From the NCBI GenBank assembly GCA_021603905.1, contig BQIU01000029.1:1-42795 (forward strand): a stretch of DNA of 42,795 nt. Reading direction: 5' to 3'. Positions 27,162 to 35,960 of the stretch are shown one piece after another. Position 1 is the first letter of the stretch; each line of letters starts with the position of its first letter. Origin of the DNA: Nitrospirales bacterium (GTDB lineage Bacteria > Nitrospirota > Nitrospiria > Nitrospirales > UBA8639). The notes under the pieces were generated by a model, which searched no databases, was not told the DNA's origin, and saw only the letters and a list, made by a program, of their open reading frames with translations. A program made the position numbers and the translations under genes.

Positions 27162-27788
27162 TTACGAAGATTTTCCATTTGTCGCGTCACTATCCGTCTT
27201 GCCCTGTTCTGGACTCCGGGAAATCACTTCGTCAATAAGCCCGTACTCCTTGGTTTCCTCTGCTGACATGAAATAGTCCCGTTCCGTATCGCGGGCAATT
27301 TTTTCCAAAGGTTGCCCTGAATGTTTGACCATGATCTCATTCAAGCGTTCTCGAATTTTTAAAATTTCTCGTGCTTGAATATCAATTTCAGTTGCTTGCC
27401 CCTGAAAACCTCCCATGGGCTGGTGAATCATCACTCTGGCATTGGGTAGAGCAAATCGTTTGCCCTTAGTTCCCGCGCAGAGGAGAAGAGCTCCCATGCT
27501 GGCGGCTTGTCCCAAGCAGATGGTAGTAATGGGAGACCTCACATATTGCATGGTGTCATAAATCCCAAGCCCAGCGGTGACGCTTCCTCCCGGGGAATTT
27601 ATGTAGACATTGATGTCTTTTTCCGGATCTTCCGCTTCTAAGAATAACAGTTGAGCAATGATGACGTTTGAAAACACATCGTCAATAGGCGCACCCAAAA
27701 AAATGATTCGGTCTTTGAGTAGACGTGAATAGATATCGTAGGAGCGTTCTCCACGCGTGGTTTGTTCAATAACCATTGGAATGAGCAT
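27162..27788 (-). CDS. clpP: ATP-dependent Clp protease proteolytic subunit ClpP
   Basis: Serine peptidase that forms the 14-subunit chamber of ClpXP. Catalytic triad visible: Ser97 in GQAASMGA, His122 in MIHQP and Asp171 in [10 protein letters not shown]; the NSPGG motif forms the oxyanion region. 208 residues with a short tail (about residue 195 onward) that is variable. A GAGGAGG ribosome site lies about 10 bases before the ATG at 27788. Between tig and clpX on the same strand, the classical bacterial order. Confidence 0.97.
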   Translation of the reverse strand: MLIPMVIEQTTRGERSYDIYSRLLKDRIIFLGAPIDDVFSNVIIAQLLFLEAEDPEKDINVYINSPGGSVTAGLGIYDTMQYVRSPITTICLGQAASMGALLLCAGTKGKRFALPNARVMIHQPMGGFQGQATEIDIQAREILKIRERLNEIMVKHSGQPLEKIARDTERDYFMSAEETKEYGLIDEVISRSPEQGKTDSDATNGKSS

Positions 27789-27893
27789 ACGGTCGGTTCC
27801 TCCTCAGGGGCTTTATCGGTTTGCGTATCTGGGTTTCTTAACGGTTTCGGTCCGATGGATTCAATGTATTCTCTTCGAGGTTTCGTCTATAAC

Positions 27894-29213
27894 TTACCCC
27901 TGAATCACAGAAAATTGGTATACTAATTGGAGCGCTTTCTCTGCCAGAAGACGTTCACGAAACTCCTCACGCGATTGCTGGCCCCCAGCTTCAACCATTT
28001 TTCGTACTTCTTCCACAGGCAGTTTCACCTGTTGGGCGAGTTTCGTCATTTCTGCTTCAATGTCATCGTCTTCGACCGTCAGCCCCTCTTTCTCGGTAAT
28101 ACTTTCAAGGATTAATCCCAGTTTGACCCGTTTCTTGGCTTCAGGCTGGAGCTCTTGTTGAAGACGTTTGGCTTCTTCCTGAAGTTTAAGCGGATCATCG
28201 ATGCCGCCCTGACCCTTTTGATGTTCGCGTAGCAACTTTTGACGTATCATGGTCTGGAGCTCACGTTCAATGAGAGGCTCTGGAATATCAAAGTGGTGCA
28301 TGGTCACGAGCCGATCAATGACTTGTTCTTTATAGCCATCTTCGATATCTCGTTTGAGCAACGTATCAAACTGCTCACGAATGGTTGTCCGGAGGTGTTC
28401 CAGATTTTCATAGTCTCCGCAGTCTTTTGCAAATTCATCATCCAATTCAGGGAGTGTTTGTTGTTTGATCGCGTCGATGGTGAAGCTGAATGTGACGGTT
28501 TTTCCGGCCAGTCGTTCGTCTGGATGGTTGGCTGGGTATTCTTGTTTGATGTCCACTCTTGACCCGGCGGTTTGCCCGATCAGGTGTTCTTCAGCTTCCA
28601 CTCCGAGAATCGGTGTTTTTGAGCCAATTTTGTGCAAGTGGCCGGTTTTTTTCGTCCCTTCAACGGGTTGACCATCAAGCAATCCTTCCAAGGTCAAGAC
28701 GGCATGCATGCCGTCAGCAAGCACGGCATCATCGGGGGCGGCATCAATTTGCGCATGTTGCTCCTGGAGATTTGCCAATGCCTGATCGACCTGTTCTTCA
28801 GTGACTGTCCGAGCGTCGGGTTTCAGAGATATTGGGTTGGGGGGTCGATAATCGCCCAGTTTAATTGTTGGTTTGATCTCAACGGTCGCGGTAAAGGTAA
28901 ATGAAGAGTTGCGCTGTATTTTTAACCGTTCAAATGGCGGGATATCGACAACCACTGGAACGACTCCTGCTTCTTTGACCGCTTGTTGATAAAAACTGGG
29001 CACGATCCGTTGGACAACATCTTGTTCCACCATCTTGGCATACCGTTTTTCCAACACGGCAATCGGAGCTTTGCCTTGACGAAATCCTGGGACACGGACT
29101 TGACGCTTGAGTTCCCCGTAGACCTTTTGAAATTCATCATTGACGGCATCTTCCGGGACTTCAATTTTCAAGGCCCGTTTGACTGGTCCTAATTCTGTCA
29201 TTTCCAATTTCAT
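27894..29213 (-). CDS. tig: Trigger factor, ribosome-associated chaperone and peptidyl-prolyl isomerase
   Basis: Binds nascent chains at the ribosome exit. N-terminal ribosome-binding domain with the signature GFRQGKAPIAVLEKRY (normally GFRxGKxP), an FKBP-type isomerase domain around residues 155-240, and a helical C-terminal arm. 439 residues, normal length. GAGGAG ribosome site about 11 bases before the ATG at 29213. It leads the tig-clpP-clpX unit, whose promoter must lie in the gap up to the tRNA terminator at 29551. Confidence 0.95.
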   Translation of the reverse strand: MKLEMTELGPVKRALKIEVPEDAVNDEFQKVYGELKRQVRVPGFRQGKAPIAVLEKRYAKMVEQDVVQRIVPSFYQQAVKEAGVVPVVVDIPPFERLKIQRNSSFTFTATVEIKPTIKLGDYRPPNPISLKPDARTVTEEQVDQALANLQEQHAQIDAAPDDAVLADGMHAVLTLEGLLDGQPVEGTKKTGHLHKIGSKTPILGVEAEEHLIGQTAGSRVDIKQEYPANHPDERLAGKTVTFSFTIDAIKQQTLPELDDEFAKDCGDYENLEHLRTTIREQFDTLLKRDIEDGYKEQVIDRLVTMHHFDIPEPLIERELQTMIRQKLLREHQKGQGGIDDPLKLQEEAKRLQQELQPEAKKRVKLGLILESITEKEGLTVEDDDIEAEMTKLAQQVKLPVEEVRKMVEAGGQQSREEFRERLLAEKALQLVYQFSVIQG

Positions 29214-29550
29214 GGAGCAGTAACTCCTCTGCAGTTAGCACGCACGCGATAGGGTTAAATAATGAGTGTATATGAAAAAATAGCTTAAGGCTAAGCCTAT
29301 GAATACACTATTGAATGCTATGAAAGTCTATTCGTGTGTTGGGCTGGCTTTCCTCGTCTTACATTCAAGCCATTGAGACCTTGTTCCCAAGACAAAGTAT
29401 AATACCAGCTAATCATTTTACACTAGCCCTATGTGTAAAAACTCATGAGGGCATTGCTTCTTGGAAATTCATTCTCCTCAAATATGTCGAAAGGCATATC
29501 TAGATGTTAGACGATGGGTTCATGTGGATAGAGTTGTTTTAGGTAAAAAC
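29214..29550. other. Upstream region of tig
   Basis: 337 bases without a gene. For minus-strand transcription into tig, a GTGTAA and TATACT pair with 16-base spacing near 29396-29427 is a possible promoter, but weak. Small nested inverted repeats (around 29281-29300, containing AGGCTAAGCCT) precede a T6 run on the minus strand and could form a leader hairpin. Neither is strong enough for a separate call. Confidence 0.35.
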
Positions 29551-29586
29551 ACTCAAATAAAAGATCCCCGCCGCAAGCAACGGGGA
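29551..29586 (-). terminator. Rho-independent terminator after tRNA-Leu
   Basis: On the minus strand, TCCCCG pairs with CGGGGA (29581-29586 with 29565-29570) across a 10-base loop, followed by TCTTTTATTTG. It sits about 40 bases downstream of the tRNA-Leu 3' end. Confidence 0.7.
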
Positions 29587-29625
29587 ATAGCTAGATTTAT
29601 ACCATGGACGACGTTGTATTAGTAA

Positions 29626-29708
29626 TGGTGCGAGAGGGGGGACTTGAACCCCCACGGTTACCCACAAGATCCTAAGTCTTGCGCGTCTGCCAGTTCCGCC
29701 ACTCTCGC
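29626..29708 (-). tRNA. tRNA-Leu, anticodon TAG
   Basis: 83 bases on the minus strand including an encoded ACCA 3' end. The acceptor stem GCGAGAG pairs with CTCTCGC, and the D arm contains the usual GG pair. The anticodon stem CAAGA/TCTTG encloses the loop CTTAGGA, so the anticodon is TAG (reads CTA Leu codons). There is a variable arm and a T arm GGGGG-TTCAAGT-CCCCC. A terminator follows downstream. Confidence 0.95.
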
Positions 29709-29898
29709 ATATTCATTAACATAGTCAATGACTAAGTCAGGCTCGAAGGTTGATTCTAATGGAAAATAAGGGACTTAGGAAAGTAGGAACTTTTTGGACT
29801 TTCTCTTGAAGCTTTAAGTCAACAGATCTGATTAGATGTTTATGAGCTAGCTGGGACTTCTTGCGAGAATTTCCTGAGTAGAGTATGGTAACACTATT

Positions 29899-30144
29899 AT
29901 GGCACTGAAAAACCTTTATCAGGATATCTATCGTACGTTTATGGAAAGCCGGGACGAACACAAGGGCTATGACTTTCAAGATTCATCAGCCGAAAGTGTC
30001 CCGCCACGGCAGGTTACATTCAAGGAAAAGCTCAAATGGTGGACGTTTAACCGCCCGAGTCGACTCAAGAAAATTTCCCAAGAGCGAGACCAGATGCAAC
30101 AAGAAATCTTAGCCTTGAAACACCCACCTCAATCATCTCGTTAG
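29899..30144 (+). CDS. Small hypothetical protein with possible C-terminal coiled coil (81 aa)
   Basis: Starts MALKNLYQDIYRTF; the sequence is hydrophilic, with a run VTFKEKLKWWTFNRPSR and then a short heptad-like helix (LKKISQERDQMQQEILALK) that could form a coiled coil. No metal or catalytic motif and no membrane segment. The ribosome site is weak. I do not recognise the family. Its composition and uninterrupted frame make it more likely real than chance; the membrane-protein gene follows on the same strand about 190 bases later. Confidence 0.5.
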   Translation: MALKNLYQDIYRTFMESRDEHKGYDFQDSSAESVPPRQVTFKEKLKWWTFNRPSRLKKISQERDQMQQEILALKHPPQSSR

Positions 30145-30332
30145 GAATCAGTTTCCTTAAGAGTTCGTGTAGAAGTACCTTCACATGTTTGAACGTCGAT
30201 CCATCCCATCCTGCCGCGTTACTTGTCTCTCACATACCGAAAAGTATGCACAGTGCTTGCGCTTTGCCTTGCATGCGTCTCAGCACCAACACGTGCAAAG
30301 GGGTTTTTGCGCGAATCCTTAGGATCTCTTTC

Positions 30333-31145
30333 GTGTCAGAGTTTATTCAGGCTACCACTCAACTCTATAAGCAGGCCCTGCAGGCTACCATTCGCTCGTT
30401 TCTGCGGGGGTGGGTGATGACGCTGGTTGTTGTGGGTTTTGCCATGCTGATGATGGTGGTGACCTTACTGGCTTCGTCGTTAGGCATGCTTGGTGGCTTG
30501 ATTGCCGGTGCTGCTAATGCATTTGTCATTGGTGCAACGTTATATCTCGTTGAACAGGTTGTCCTGGGGGCGAGGAAGATACAGTGGGAGGATATACCGC
30601 AAAGTGCAGGTCAATATTTTTGGGATGTGATTTCCGTTGGATTTCTTGTGTGGTTTCCTCTCATGATGTTGGAAATGGCCTTGCAGGCAAATCCCTATCG
30701 TCCCGTCCTAACTACCGCGGTGTTCTTTCTTGTCTTCGTGTTGTTAAATCCCGTGCCGGAAGTCATCTATCAACGTCGGCAAGGTTCAGCTATGGAAGTG
30801 GTTCGGGAAAGCTATGAATTCGTTCTTGAGAACTGGATCGAGTGGTTTTTACCTATTGCCATTCTGTTGGCTCCCTTTGGCTTATCCTTCTTTTTTGAAT
30901 TTTCCAGCCAAGCCGGGATGAGGGGAGGTCTCGATTTCTTTCAAATTTTCACCGTACCATTTCGATTGTTGACAAGTTGGCTCGAGTACTTTGGGATTTC
31001 CAACGCCGGAAGTTCATTCTTGATTATTCTTAGCACGCCGATCCTCGGCGTGCTCATGTTGATTTTTCGAGGGCATCTGTTTTCAGCACTCCATGGGTCG
31101 ACAAGGCGACAGCGGCAGTTTCAGGCCCGTTCGCGCCCTCAATAG
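30333..31145 (+). CDS. Hypothetical multi-pass membrane protein (about 270 aa)
   Basis: Contains four to six hydrophobic helices: for example MTLVVVGFAMLMMVVTLLAS, FVIGATLYLVEQVV, FFLVFVLLNPVPEVIY and FLIILSTPILGVLMLIF. The GTG at 30333 with an AGGA ribosome site is the best start; the frame is open back to 30189, but the extra 48 residues are Cys/Ser/His-rich and unlike the rest. No transporter or enzyme signature is visible. The C-terminus is basic (RRQRQFQARSR). Function unknown; located in the inner membrane. Confidence 0.65.
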   Translation: MSEFIQATTQLYKQALQATIRSFLRGWVMTLVVVGFAMLMMVVTLLASSLGMLGGLIAGAANAFVIGATLYLVEQVVLGARKIQWEDIPQSAGQYFWDVISVGFLVWFPLMMLEMALQANPYRPVLTTAVFFLVFVLLNPVPEVIYQRRQGSAMEVVRESYEFVLENWIEWFLPIAILLAPFGLSFFFEFSSQAGMRGGLDFFQIFTVPFRLLTSWLEYFGISNAGSSFLIILSTPILGVLMLIFRGHLFSALHGSTRRQRQFQARSRPQ

Positions 31146-31364
31146 TCTGAGGAGGGTAAAACATGTCGTTGAGGACAGAAGATGAATAGATTCGGGTAAT
31201 TTAGTTGCTTGTCGCACTGTAGGCCTCGTGGTAAGATCGCTTTTCTTTAGAGGCGTTGGATTGACCACTTCCTTGCTGTCTCATTTCCACGATTATGAGG
31301 AAGAGCTGAGTTGTGAAAGACGGTCTTGGCATGATACCAAACTAGAGAATTCTTTGTGCATTGT

Positions 31365-31455
<91 letters not shown>

Positions 31456-31548
31456 AGTGAAATAATGAAAATAAAAATCGAAAAAATATCAGTAATTTGA
31501 TTTTGTGTTTTACACTTTACCTTTTTATTTAAGGATTTCCGTGAGAAA

Positions 31549-31649
31549 GGGGCTGGGCCCTGTGCAACAGAATCCTGTGAACTCCGCCAGGTCCGGAAGG
31601 AAGCAACGGTAAGCAGGCTAGTCTGGGTGCCGCAGGATCACCTGGCCCC
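31549..31649 (+). ncRNA. ffs: Signal recognition particle RNA, 4.5S type
   Basis: The ends GGGGCTGGG and CCTGGCCCC pair, and the middle carries the conserved SRP helix 8 apex: AGGTCCGGAAGGAAGCA with the GGAA tetraloop, and AGCAGG on the 3' side, which bind the Ffh protein. Length about 100 bases matches the bacterial small SRP RNA. It lies between tRNA-Ser and dnaX; ffs next to dnaX and tRNA-Ser is a recurrent arrangement. The following ATTTT may help termination. I see no clear promoter. Confidence 0.93.
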
Positions 31650-31755
31650 GATTTTCAAGTCAAATAACCAGAAAAATCAAAACATACGTACCAAAATGGT
31701 TCTGAGTCGAGTTCCACTTTTCATTTTCCACGTTTCACATTAATTGTAGAAGTTT

Positions 31756-33585
31756 ATGGAATATCAGGTTTCCGCCAGAAAATATCGGCCAGGTAGTTTT
31801 CATGAAGTTATTGGACAACCTCACGTCGTCCAGACCATTCAAAATGCTATTGGTCGAGAACGAGTAGCTCATGCCTATGTCTTTTCGGGCATGCGGGGGG
31901 TGGGGAAAACAACTGTAGCGAGAATTGTGGCTAAAGCACTGAATTGTGAAAAGGGGCCTACCGGCGAACCCTGTGAGGTCTGTGCGAGTTGCGATGAAAT
32001 TACTCGAGGGCAGTCAGTTGATGTTATTGAAATCGATGGAGCATCCAATACTGGAGTGGATGATGTTCGAGAATTGCGCGAAAACGTGAAGTTTGCTCCA
32101 TTTCGTGGGAAGTATCGTGTCTACATTATTGACGAAGTTCATATGCTCTCCAATTCGGCATTCAACGCCTTATTGAAGACACTTGAAGAGCCACCGAGTC
32201 ATGCCGTGTTTATCTTTGCGACAACCGAAGTCCATAAGATTCCGGCCACAATTTTATCGCGTTGCCAGCATTTCACGTTTCGGCGAATTTCGCGATTGGA
32301 GATTATTCGCCAATTGCAGCACGTCGTTAACGAAACAGGAACGTCTATTGAAGAACGCAGCTTGGCGTCGATTGCGAGGGCCAGTGATGGCAGTATGCGT
32401 GATGCCTTGAGCTTACTGGATCAAGCAGTGGCATTCGGGGGAGAAGCTGTGCGACATGAAGATCTTGAAGCTTTATTGGGCTCTGTCCCGGATGAATTGG
32501 TACGAAATCTGGTAGACGCACTGATTCAGCAAGATGCGGCGGCTGGAGTGACCTGTGTGGCACAGGCATTTGATCAAGGCTATGAACTCCGAATCTATTG
32601 CCGAGAGGTTGTCGAACGTCTTCGAAATGTTCTTGTCGCAGCCGTGGTGTCCTCTCGTGAACAGGTCCAATCCTTAATTGAACTGCCAAGCGAAGAAGTC
32701 GAAGTCACAATGAGTCAAGCACAACAAGTAAGCGAAGCTTTTTTGCAGGAGGTCTTTCAGATTTTTTCGAAAACTGAAGATAGTCTGCGGATGAGTGCGC
32801 ACCCGCGATTTTTATTAGAAGCTGCAGTCGTTCGAGCCACTCAATTAGGAAAGGCTTCCCCTCAAGAATCTAAGCCGGAAATTTCTCCTGCTTCTGCGCC
32901 TTTGCCGCGTCAGCCAATCTCGAACGTTGCAAATCGTTCTGCCCTTGACACCTCTTCTGTGCATACTCGAATACCGCAGCCTGCCAAGCAGGCTTCTCAT
33001 CGTCCGGAACCGTCGCCTCAGTCAAATAGTCGTGACCGTTCTCAGATGGAACGCAAGGTGACCACAAGGCCAGAACCAACGAGCAAGCCGATACCAGCGA
33101 AACCATCAATGGGAGTCGGTGATGCGCAAAAGCCTCAAAGATTTGAGGCAGAGCCGGTTACAGCGAAGTCGCCAGTGGACTGGGAAAGTGTGATGGATCG
33201 GTTGATGAAGGACCATCCAAACATCGGGACATTTGTCGAGATGGGAACGTTGGTGCAAGTCGATCCTGAGCAGGTCGTTATCGGGTATCCCAAGAATGCG
33301 TCCGTTGCCAGATGGCGAACCGATAAACCTGAAAATCGAGCATTAGTGGCGAAGGTGTGTCAGCAGGTATCAGGGCATACCATCAATGTCCGTGTGGTCG
33401 AACTCGATGGCACGAAGCCGGCGGCTCCGACGATCGGACAGAAACGATCGCAACATCAAGATCAGGAAGATCAAAACCTCATAGACGAAGTGCGTGCGAA
33501 TCCGATCGTAAAACAAACCCTTGAGATGTTTGGTGGCGAAGTGGTCTCGGCCCACCGTGTTTCCCCAAAAGAGGAGAAAGCTTAA
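31756..33585 (+). CDS. dnaX: DNA polymerase III subunits gamma/tau
   Basis: Clamp-loader ATPase of the replisome. Walker A GMRGVGKTT (about 45-53), a four-cysteine zinc module (C64, C73, C76, C79), Walker B IIDEVHML, the SRCQHF arginine-finger region and the helical domain III to about residue 365. After that comes a Pro/Ser/Gln-rich linker (about 370-470) and a C-terminal domain for tau functions. 609 residues fits a full tau. I do not see an A-rich slippery heptamer as used for gamma in E. coli, so possibly only tau is made. Operon with ebfC and recR; the stop overlaps the next ATG (TAATG). Confidence 0.95.
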   Translation: MEYQVSARKYRPGSFHEVIGQPHVVQTIQNAIGRERVAHAYVFSGMRGVGKTTVARIVAKALNCEKGPTGEPCEVCASCDEITRGQSVDVIEIDGASNTGVDDVRELRENVKFAPFRGKYRVYIIDEVHMLSNSAFNALLKTLEEPPSHAVFIFATTEVHKIPATILSRCQHFTFRRISRLEIIRQLQHVVNETGTSIEERSLASIARASDGSMRDALSLLDQAVAFGGEAVRHEDLEALLGSVPDELVRNLVDALIQQDAAAGVTCVAQAFDQGYELRIYCREVVERLRNVLVAAVVSSREQVQSLIELPSEEVEVTMSQAQQVSEAFLQEVFQIFSKTEDSLRMSAHPRFLLEAAVVRATQLGKASPQESKPEISPASAPLPRQPISNVANRSALDTSSVHTRIPQPAKQASHRPEPSPQSNSRDRSQMERKVTTRPEPTSKPIPAKPSMGVGDAQKPQRFEAEPVTAKSPVDWESVMDRLMKDHPNIGTFVEMGTLVQVDPEQVVIGYPKNASVARWRTDKPENRALVAKVCQQVSGHTINVRVVELDGTKPAAPTIGQKRSQHQDQEDQNLIDEVRANPIVKQTLEMFGGEVVSAHRVSPKEEKA

Positions 33586-33911
33586 TGTCAAAAAATCCAT
33601 TTGGTAATATGAGTAATATGTTGAAGCAAGCCCAAGCCATGCAGGAGCAAATGGGGAAAATTCAGGCAGAAGCTGCGACCAAGGAAGTTGAAGCCTCCGC
33701 AGGTGGAGGCATGGTGACGGTGAGAGTCACTGGCGCGATGCAGATTGCAAACGTGACCATTGACCCTGAGGTGATGAAGTCCGAAGATCGCGACATGCTC
33801 CAAGATTTGTTAGTGGCGGCGACGAATGAGGCGTTACGAAAAGCCAAAGAAATGATGGCTGAAGAGATGAAGTCGTTGACCGGTGGTCTGGGCATACCTG
33901 GTATGTTTTAG
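33585..33911 (+). CDS. ebfC: YbaB/EbfC family nucleoid-associated DNA-binding protein
   Basis: 108 residues. The family pattern is clear: NMLKQAQAMQEQMGKIQAE at the N-terminus, then the GGGMVTVRVTG-like strand and a C-terminal helix with NEALRKAKEMMAEEM. It forms dimers shaped like tweezers that bind DNA. Its start overlaps the dnaX stop codon by one base, with GAGGAG upstream, and recR follows after 18 bases; dnaX-ebfC-recR is a near-universal trio. Confidence 0.96.
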   Translation: MSKNPFGNMSNMLKQAQAMQEQMGKIQAEAATKEVEASAGGGMVTVRVTGAMQIANVTIDPEVMKSEDRDMLQDLLVAATNEALRKAKEMMAEEMKSLTGGLGIPGMF

Positions 33912-33929
33912 TCTCAACAGGAGGAATAC

Positions 33930-34568
33930 GTGTCAGGTATTATTGCCGAAAAAGGTTCAGGAACTGGCCGTCAACAAGGTGGATTTTTAGCACGTCTCGC
34001 AAAAGAGTTTGTGCGGCTTCCCGGCATTGGGCAGAAAACCGCGCAACGGCTAGCGTTCCATATCATGAAAGCTGAAAAAGAAGAAGCCTTGCGTTTAGCT
34101 GATGCGATTCGGGATGTCAAAGAGCGCGTGGCCTTTTGTACGCAATGTCGAAACATCGCAGAAGAGTCGTTGTGTGATATTTGCCTGAACCCGAAGCGTG
34201 ATCGAACAAAAATTCTTGTCGTCGAAGAGCCCAGCACCCTCCAAGCCATTGAGCAAAGTAAAGCTTTCCATGGGTTGTATCATGTCTTATTTGGGGCGTT
34301 GTCTCCCTTAGATGGAGTCGGGCCAGCCGACATTCGAGCGCATGAACTTGAAGAGCGAGTGAAGGCTGGAGAAGTGCAGGAAGTCGTCATTGCCACTAAT
34401 CCCACCATCGAAGGCGAAGCCACGGCTATTTATCTCACCAAAATCCTCAAGCCACATGGCGTACGTGTTTCACGGATCGCATATGGTATCCCCGTCGGTA
34501 TGGACATTGAGTACGCCGATGAAGTTACGCTGTTGAAGTCGATTGAAGGCCGTCGTGAACTCACCTAA
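33930..34568 (+). CDS. recR: Recombination mediator RecR
   Basis: RecR forms a DNA-clamp ring that works with RecF/RecO to load RecA at gaps. Helix-hairpin-helix (LPGIGQKTAQRLAFHI, about 30-45), C4 zinc finger (C70, C73, C82, C85), TOPRIM domain (ILVVEEPSTL...PTIEGEATA) and the C-terminal Walker B-like region (RIAYGIPVGMDIEY). The GTG start follows AGGAGG. 212 residues is slightly longer than the usual 200 because of about 12 extra N-terminal residues. Confidence 0.95.
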   Translation: MSGIIAEKGSGTGRQQGGFLARLAKEFVRLPGIGQKTAQRLAFHIMKAEKEEALRLADAIRDVKERVAFCTQCRNIAEESLCDICLNPKRDRTKILVVEEPSTLQAIEQSKAFHGLYHVLFGALSPLDGVGPADIRAHELEERVKAGEVQEVVIATNPTIEGEATAIYLTKILKPHGVRVSRIAYGIPVGMDIEYADEVTLLKSIEGRRELT

Positions 34569-34570
34569 CT

Positions 34571-34668
34571 CGTATCTCGTCGTTCGTGCCTGCGCGCTGT
34601 AGCACTTGCAGCCTTCGTAGCCACTTCGGCGAAGTAGGCACGGCGCGCAAGCGTGAAGCGTATCTCGT
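34571..34668. repeat. Dispersed intergenic repeat, copy A
   Basis: 98 bases just after recR, bounded by direct repeats CGTATCTCGT at 34571-34580 and 34659-34668. Inside are CGTGCCTGCGCGCTGTAGC and GCGCAAGCGTGAA, shared with copy B at 37217-37281 in the same orientation. Copy A carries about 33 extra bases, including the palindrome ACTTCGGCGAAGT. Probably a mobile or REP-like palindromic unit. Confidence 0.7.
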
Positions 34669-34682
34669 AATTCTTCGCAAGA

Positions 34683-34787
34683 TATAGTGGTTTAACTTTC
34701 AAATGAGCTTGTCCCCTCCCCCTACCCCTACTCCCCTAAGGGGCGAGGGGAACTTAATGTATACCAGTTGAAAGTTAAAATACTATA
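34683..34787. repeat. MITE-like element with 20-base terminal inverted repeats
   Basis: TATAGTGGTTTAACTTTCAA (34683-34702) is the inverse of 34768-34787 at 18 of 20 positions. Between them is a 65-base core with a C-rich/G-rich hairpin around CCCCTAAGGGG. No open frame. The ends TATAG/CTATA would fit a TA target duplication, as in mariner/IS630-type MITEs, but no transposase is present here. Probably a non-autonomous element; a very large hairpin terminator is the alternative. Confidence 0.5.
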
Positions 34788-34807
34788 GAAGCGACAAGCA
34801 AGCTCGA

Positions 34808-34842
34808 CAAAAGAAAAACCCTCTCCCTATGAGGGTGAGGGT
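34808..34842 (-). terminator. Rho-independent terminator of the H1-like gene
   Basis: On the minus strand, ACCCTCACCCT and AGGGAGAGGGT form an 11-base-pair stem with one mismatch around a CAT loop (34818-34842), followed by TTTTCTTTTG. It lies about 40 bases after the stop at 34883. Confidence 0.8.
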
Positions 34843-34882
34843 GGAAACACCAAAGAGCCTAAAGAAATAATAGTATTTACCT

Positions 34883-35680
34883 CTAGATCGCTACTCCCAA
34901 CCAGACTCCAATCCGCTCCAGATCTGACCGCCAGTCCCGTTCATAATTGCTTTCGGCTTTAGCAAAATCAACTAATTCTTTCACCGCCAGTTGACGTGTC
35001 GCTTCATCTTGAATTTCATCTGCAAACAACTTCGGAATCATAAAACCCTGTGTCAATCGAACCAAGTTTTCTTGCTCTTGAGTGGAAAGTGCCAGATGCG
35101 TCAAAGCCTTTCTCAGCTTCCGTAGGCCAGGATCTCTGGCCTGATCAATGGCGCAGGCGAATAGCCCTCCGATGTTGTAGCGGTCAATAGCGGAGAGGCT
35201 AGCTTTTTTAGGAGCTTGAGACTTTGTCGGCGTAGTAGTTTTAGTTGTTCGCTTTATTTGAGCTTTTTTTTGTTGAGGTGTAACGACGGCCTTCTTTGGT
35301 TCTGTGACGGTTTTTTTAGAAGAAGTTTTCAGTTTCGTTTTAGAAGTAACTTTCTTGGGTTTCGATGCTTTGGGCCGTTGAGCGTTGGGTTTTTTCTTGA
35401 TCGAAGAGGAACTCGACTTCTTCGTAGCCTTTTGGTCTGATGAGGATTCTTTTACAGTTTTCGATGTTTTGGATTTGGCTTTCGCGATAGATTTCTTTTT
35501 TATTTTTGAAGCTGCTGACTTTTTAGGACTCGATGTTTTGGACCTGGTCTTTGGCTTATCTTTGACGGCAATTTTCTTTTTTGTTGAAGCGCTAGACTTT
35601 GGTTTGGATTTTGACTTTGAAACAGCCTTAGTCGGTGAACGTTTCTTGCTTGACTGACGTGAAGTTTTCTTCTGAGCCAT
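34883..35680 (-). CDS. Histone H1-like lysine-rich protein with C-terminal globular domain
   Basis: 265 residues from the ATG at 35680 (AAAGGAG upstream; a GTG 6 bases earlier is possible). The first about 165 residues are almost only Lys, Ser, Thr, Ala and Pro, with repeated KKS/KSK/PKK units, like the tails of eukaryotic H1 and bacterial H1-like nucleoid proteins; this part should bind DNA non-specifically. The last about 100 residues are ordinary and helical (IDRYNIGGLFACAIDQARD, later WRSDLERIGVWLGVAI); I do not recognise the domain. Monocistronic, with its own terminator. Role in nucleoid organisation is inference from composition. Confidence 0.75.
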   Translation of the reverse strand: MAQKKTSRQSSKKRSPTKAVSKSKSKPKSSASTKKKIAVKDKPKTRSKTSSPKKSAASKIKKKSIAKAKSKTSKTVKESSSDQKATKKSSSSSIKKKPNAQRPKASKPKKVTSKTKLKTSSKKTVTEPKKAVVTPQQKKAQIKRTTKTTTPTKSQAPKKASLSAIDRYNIGGLFACAIDQARDPGLRKLRKALTHLALSTQEQENLVRLTQGFMIPKLFADEIQDEATRQLAVKELVDFAKAESNYERDWRSDLERIGVWLGVAI

Positions 35681-35960
35681 GGACACTCCTTTCCCTGGAG
35701 GCAGTGGTATGAGGGATTGTACGAATGATGTGGTTGTTTATTTTACCGTCGACTGGGTGACACTATAACGAGCCATGACTTGATCGAGCAAGAAGTTCTC
35801 AGCATTTTAGAAGGCACAAGGCATAAAAAATGTTTGACCGCATGACACAAGCAAGTGAACGTTTATGAAGGATATATACAGACTTGCCAAATTTAGTAAA
35901 AATTGAGAGGGTAGAGTTGAAATCCGACGTCGACAGGAAGGTAAACCAAGGATACAAAAA
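35681..35960. other. Intergenic region between the H1-like gene and the TIR remnant
   Basis: 280 bases containing the divergent upstream sequences of both loci. I see no complete gene; a 61-codon TTG frame here overlaps the TIR fragment in another frame and looks like chance. Confidence 0.3.

Noticed and set aside
31756..33585. Programmed frameshift in dnaX giving gamma
   Set aside because: I find no A-rich slippery heptamer with a following hairpin at the expected mid-gene position.
34571..34842. CRISPR-like array suggested by clustered repeats
   Set aside because: Repeats are not regularly spaced or of constant length; they are two different palindromic elements and a terminator.
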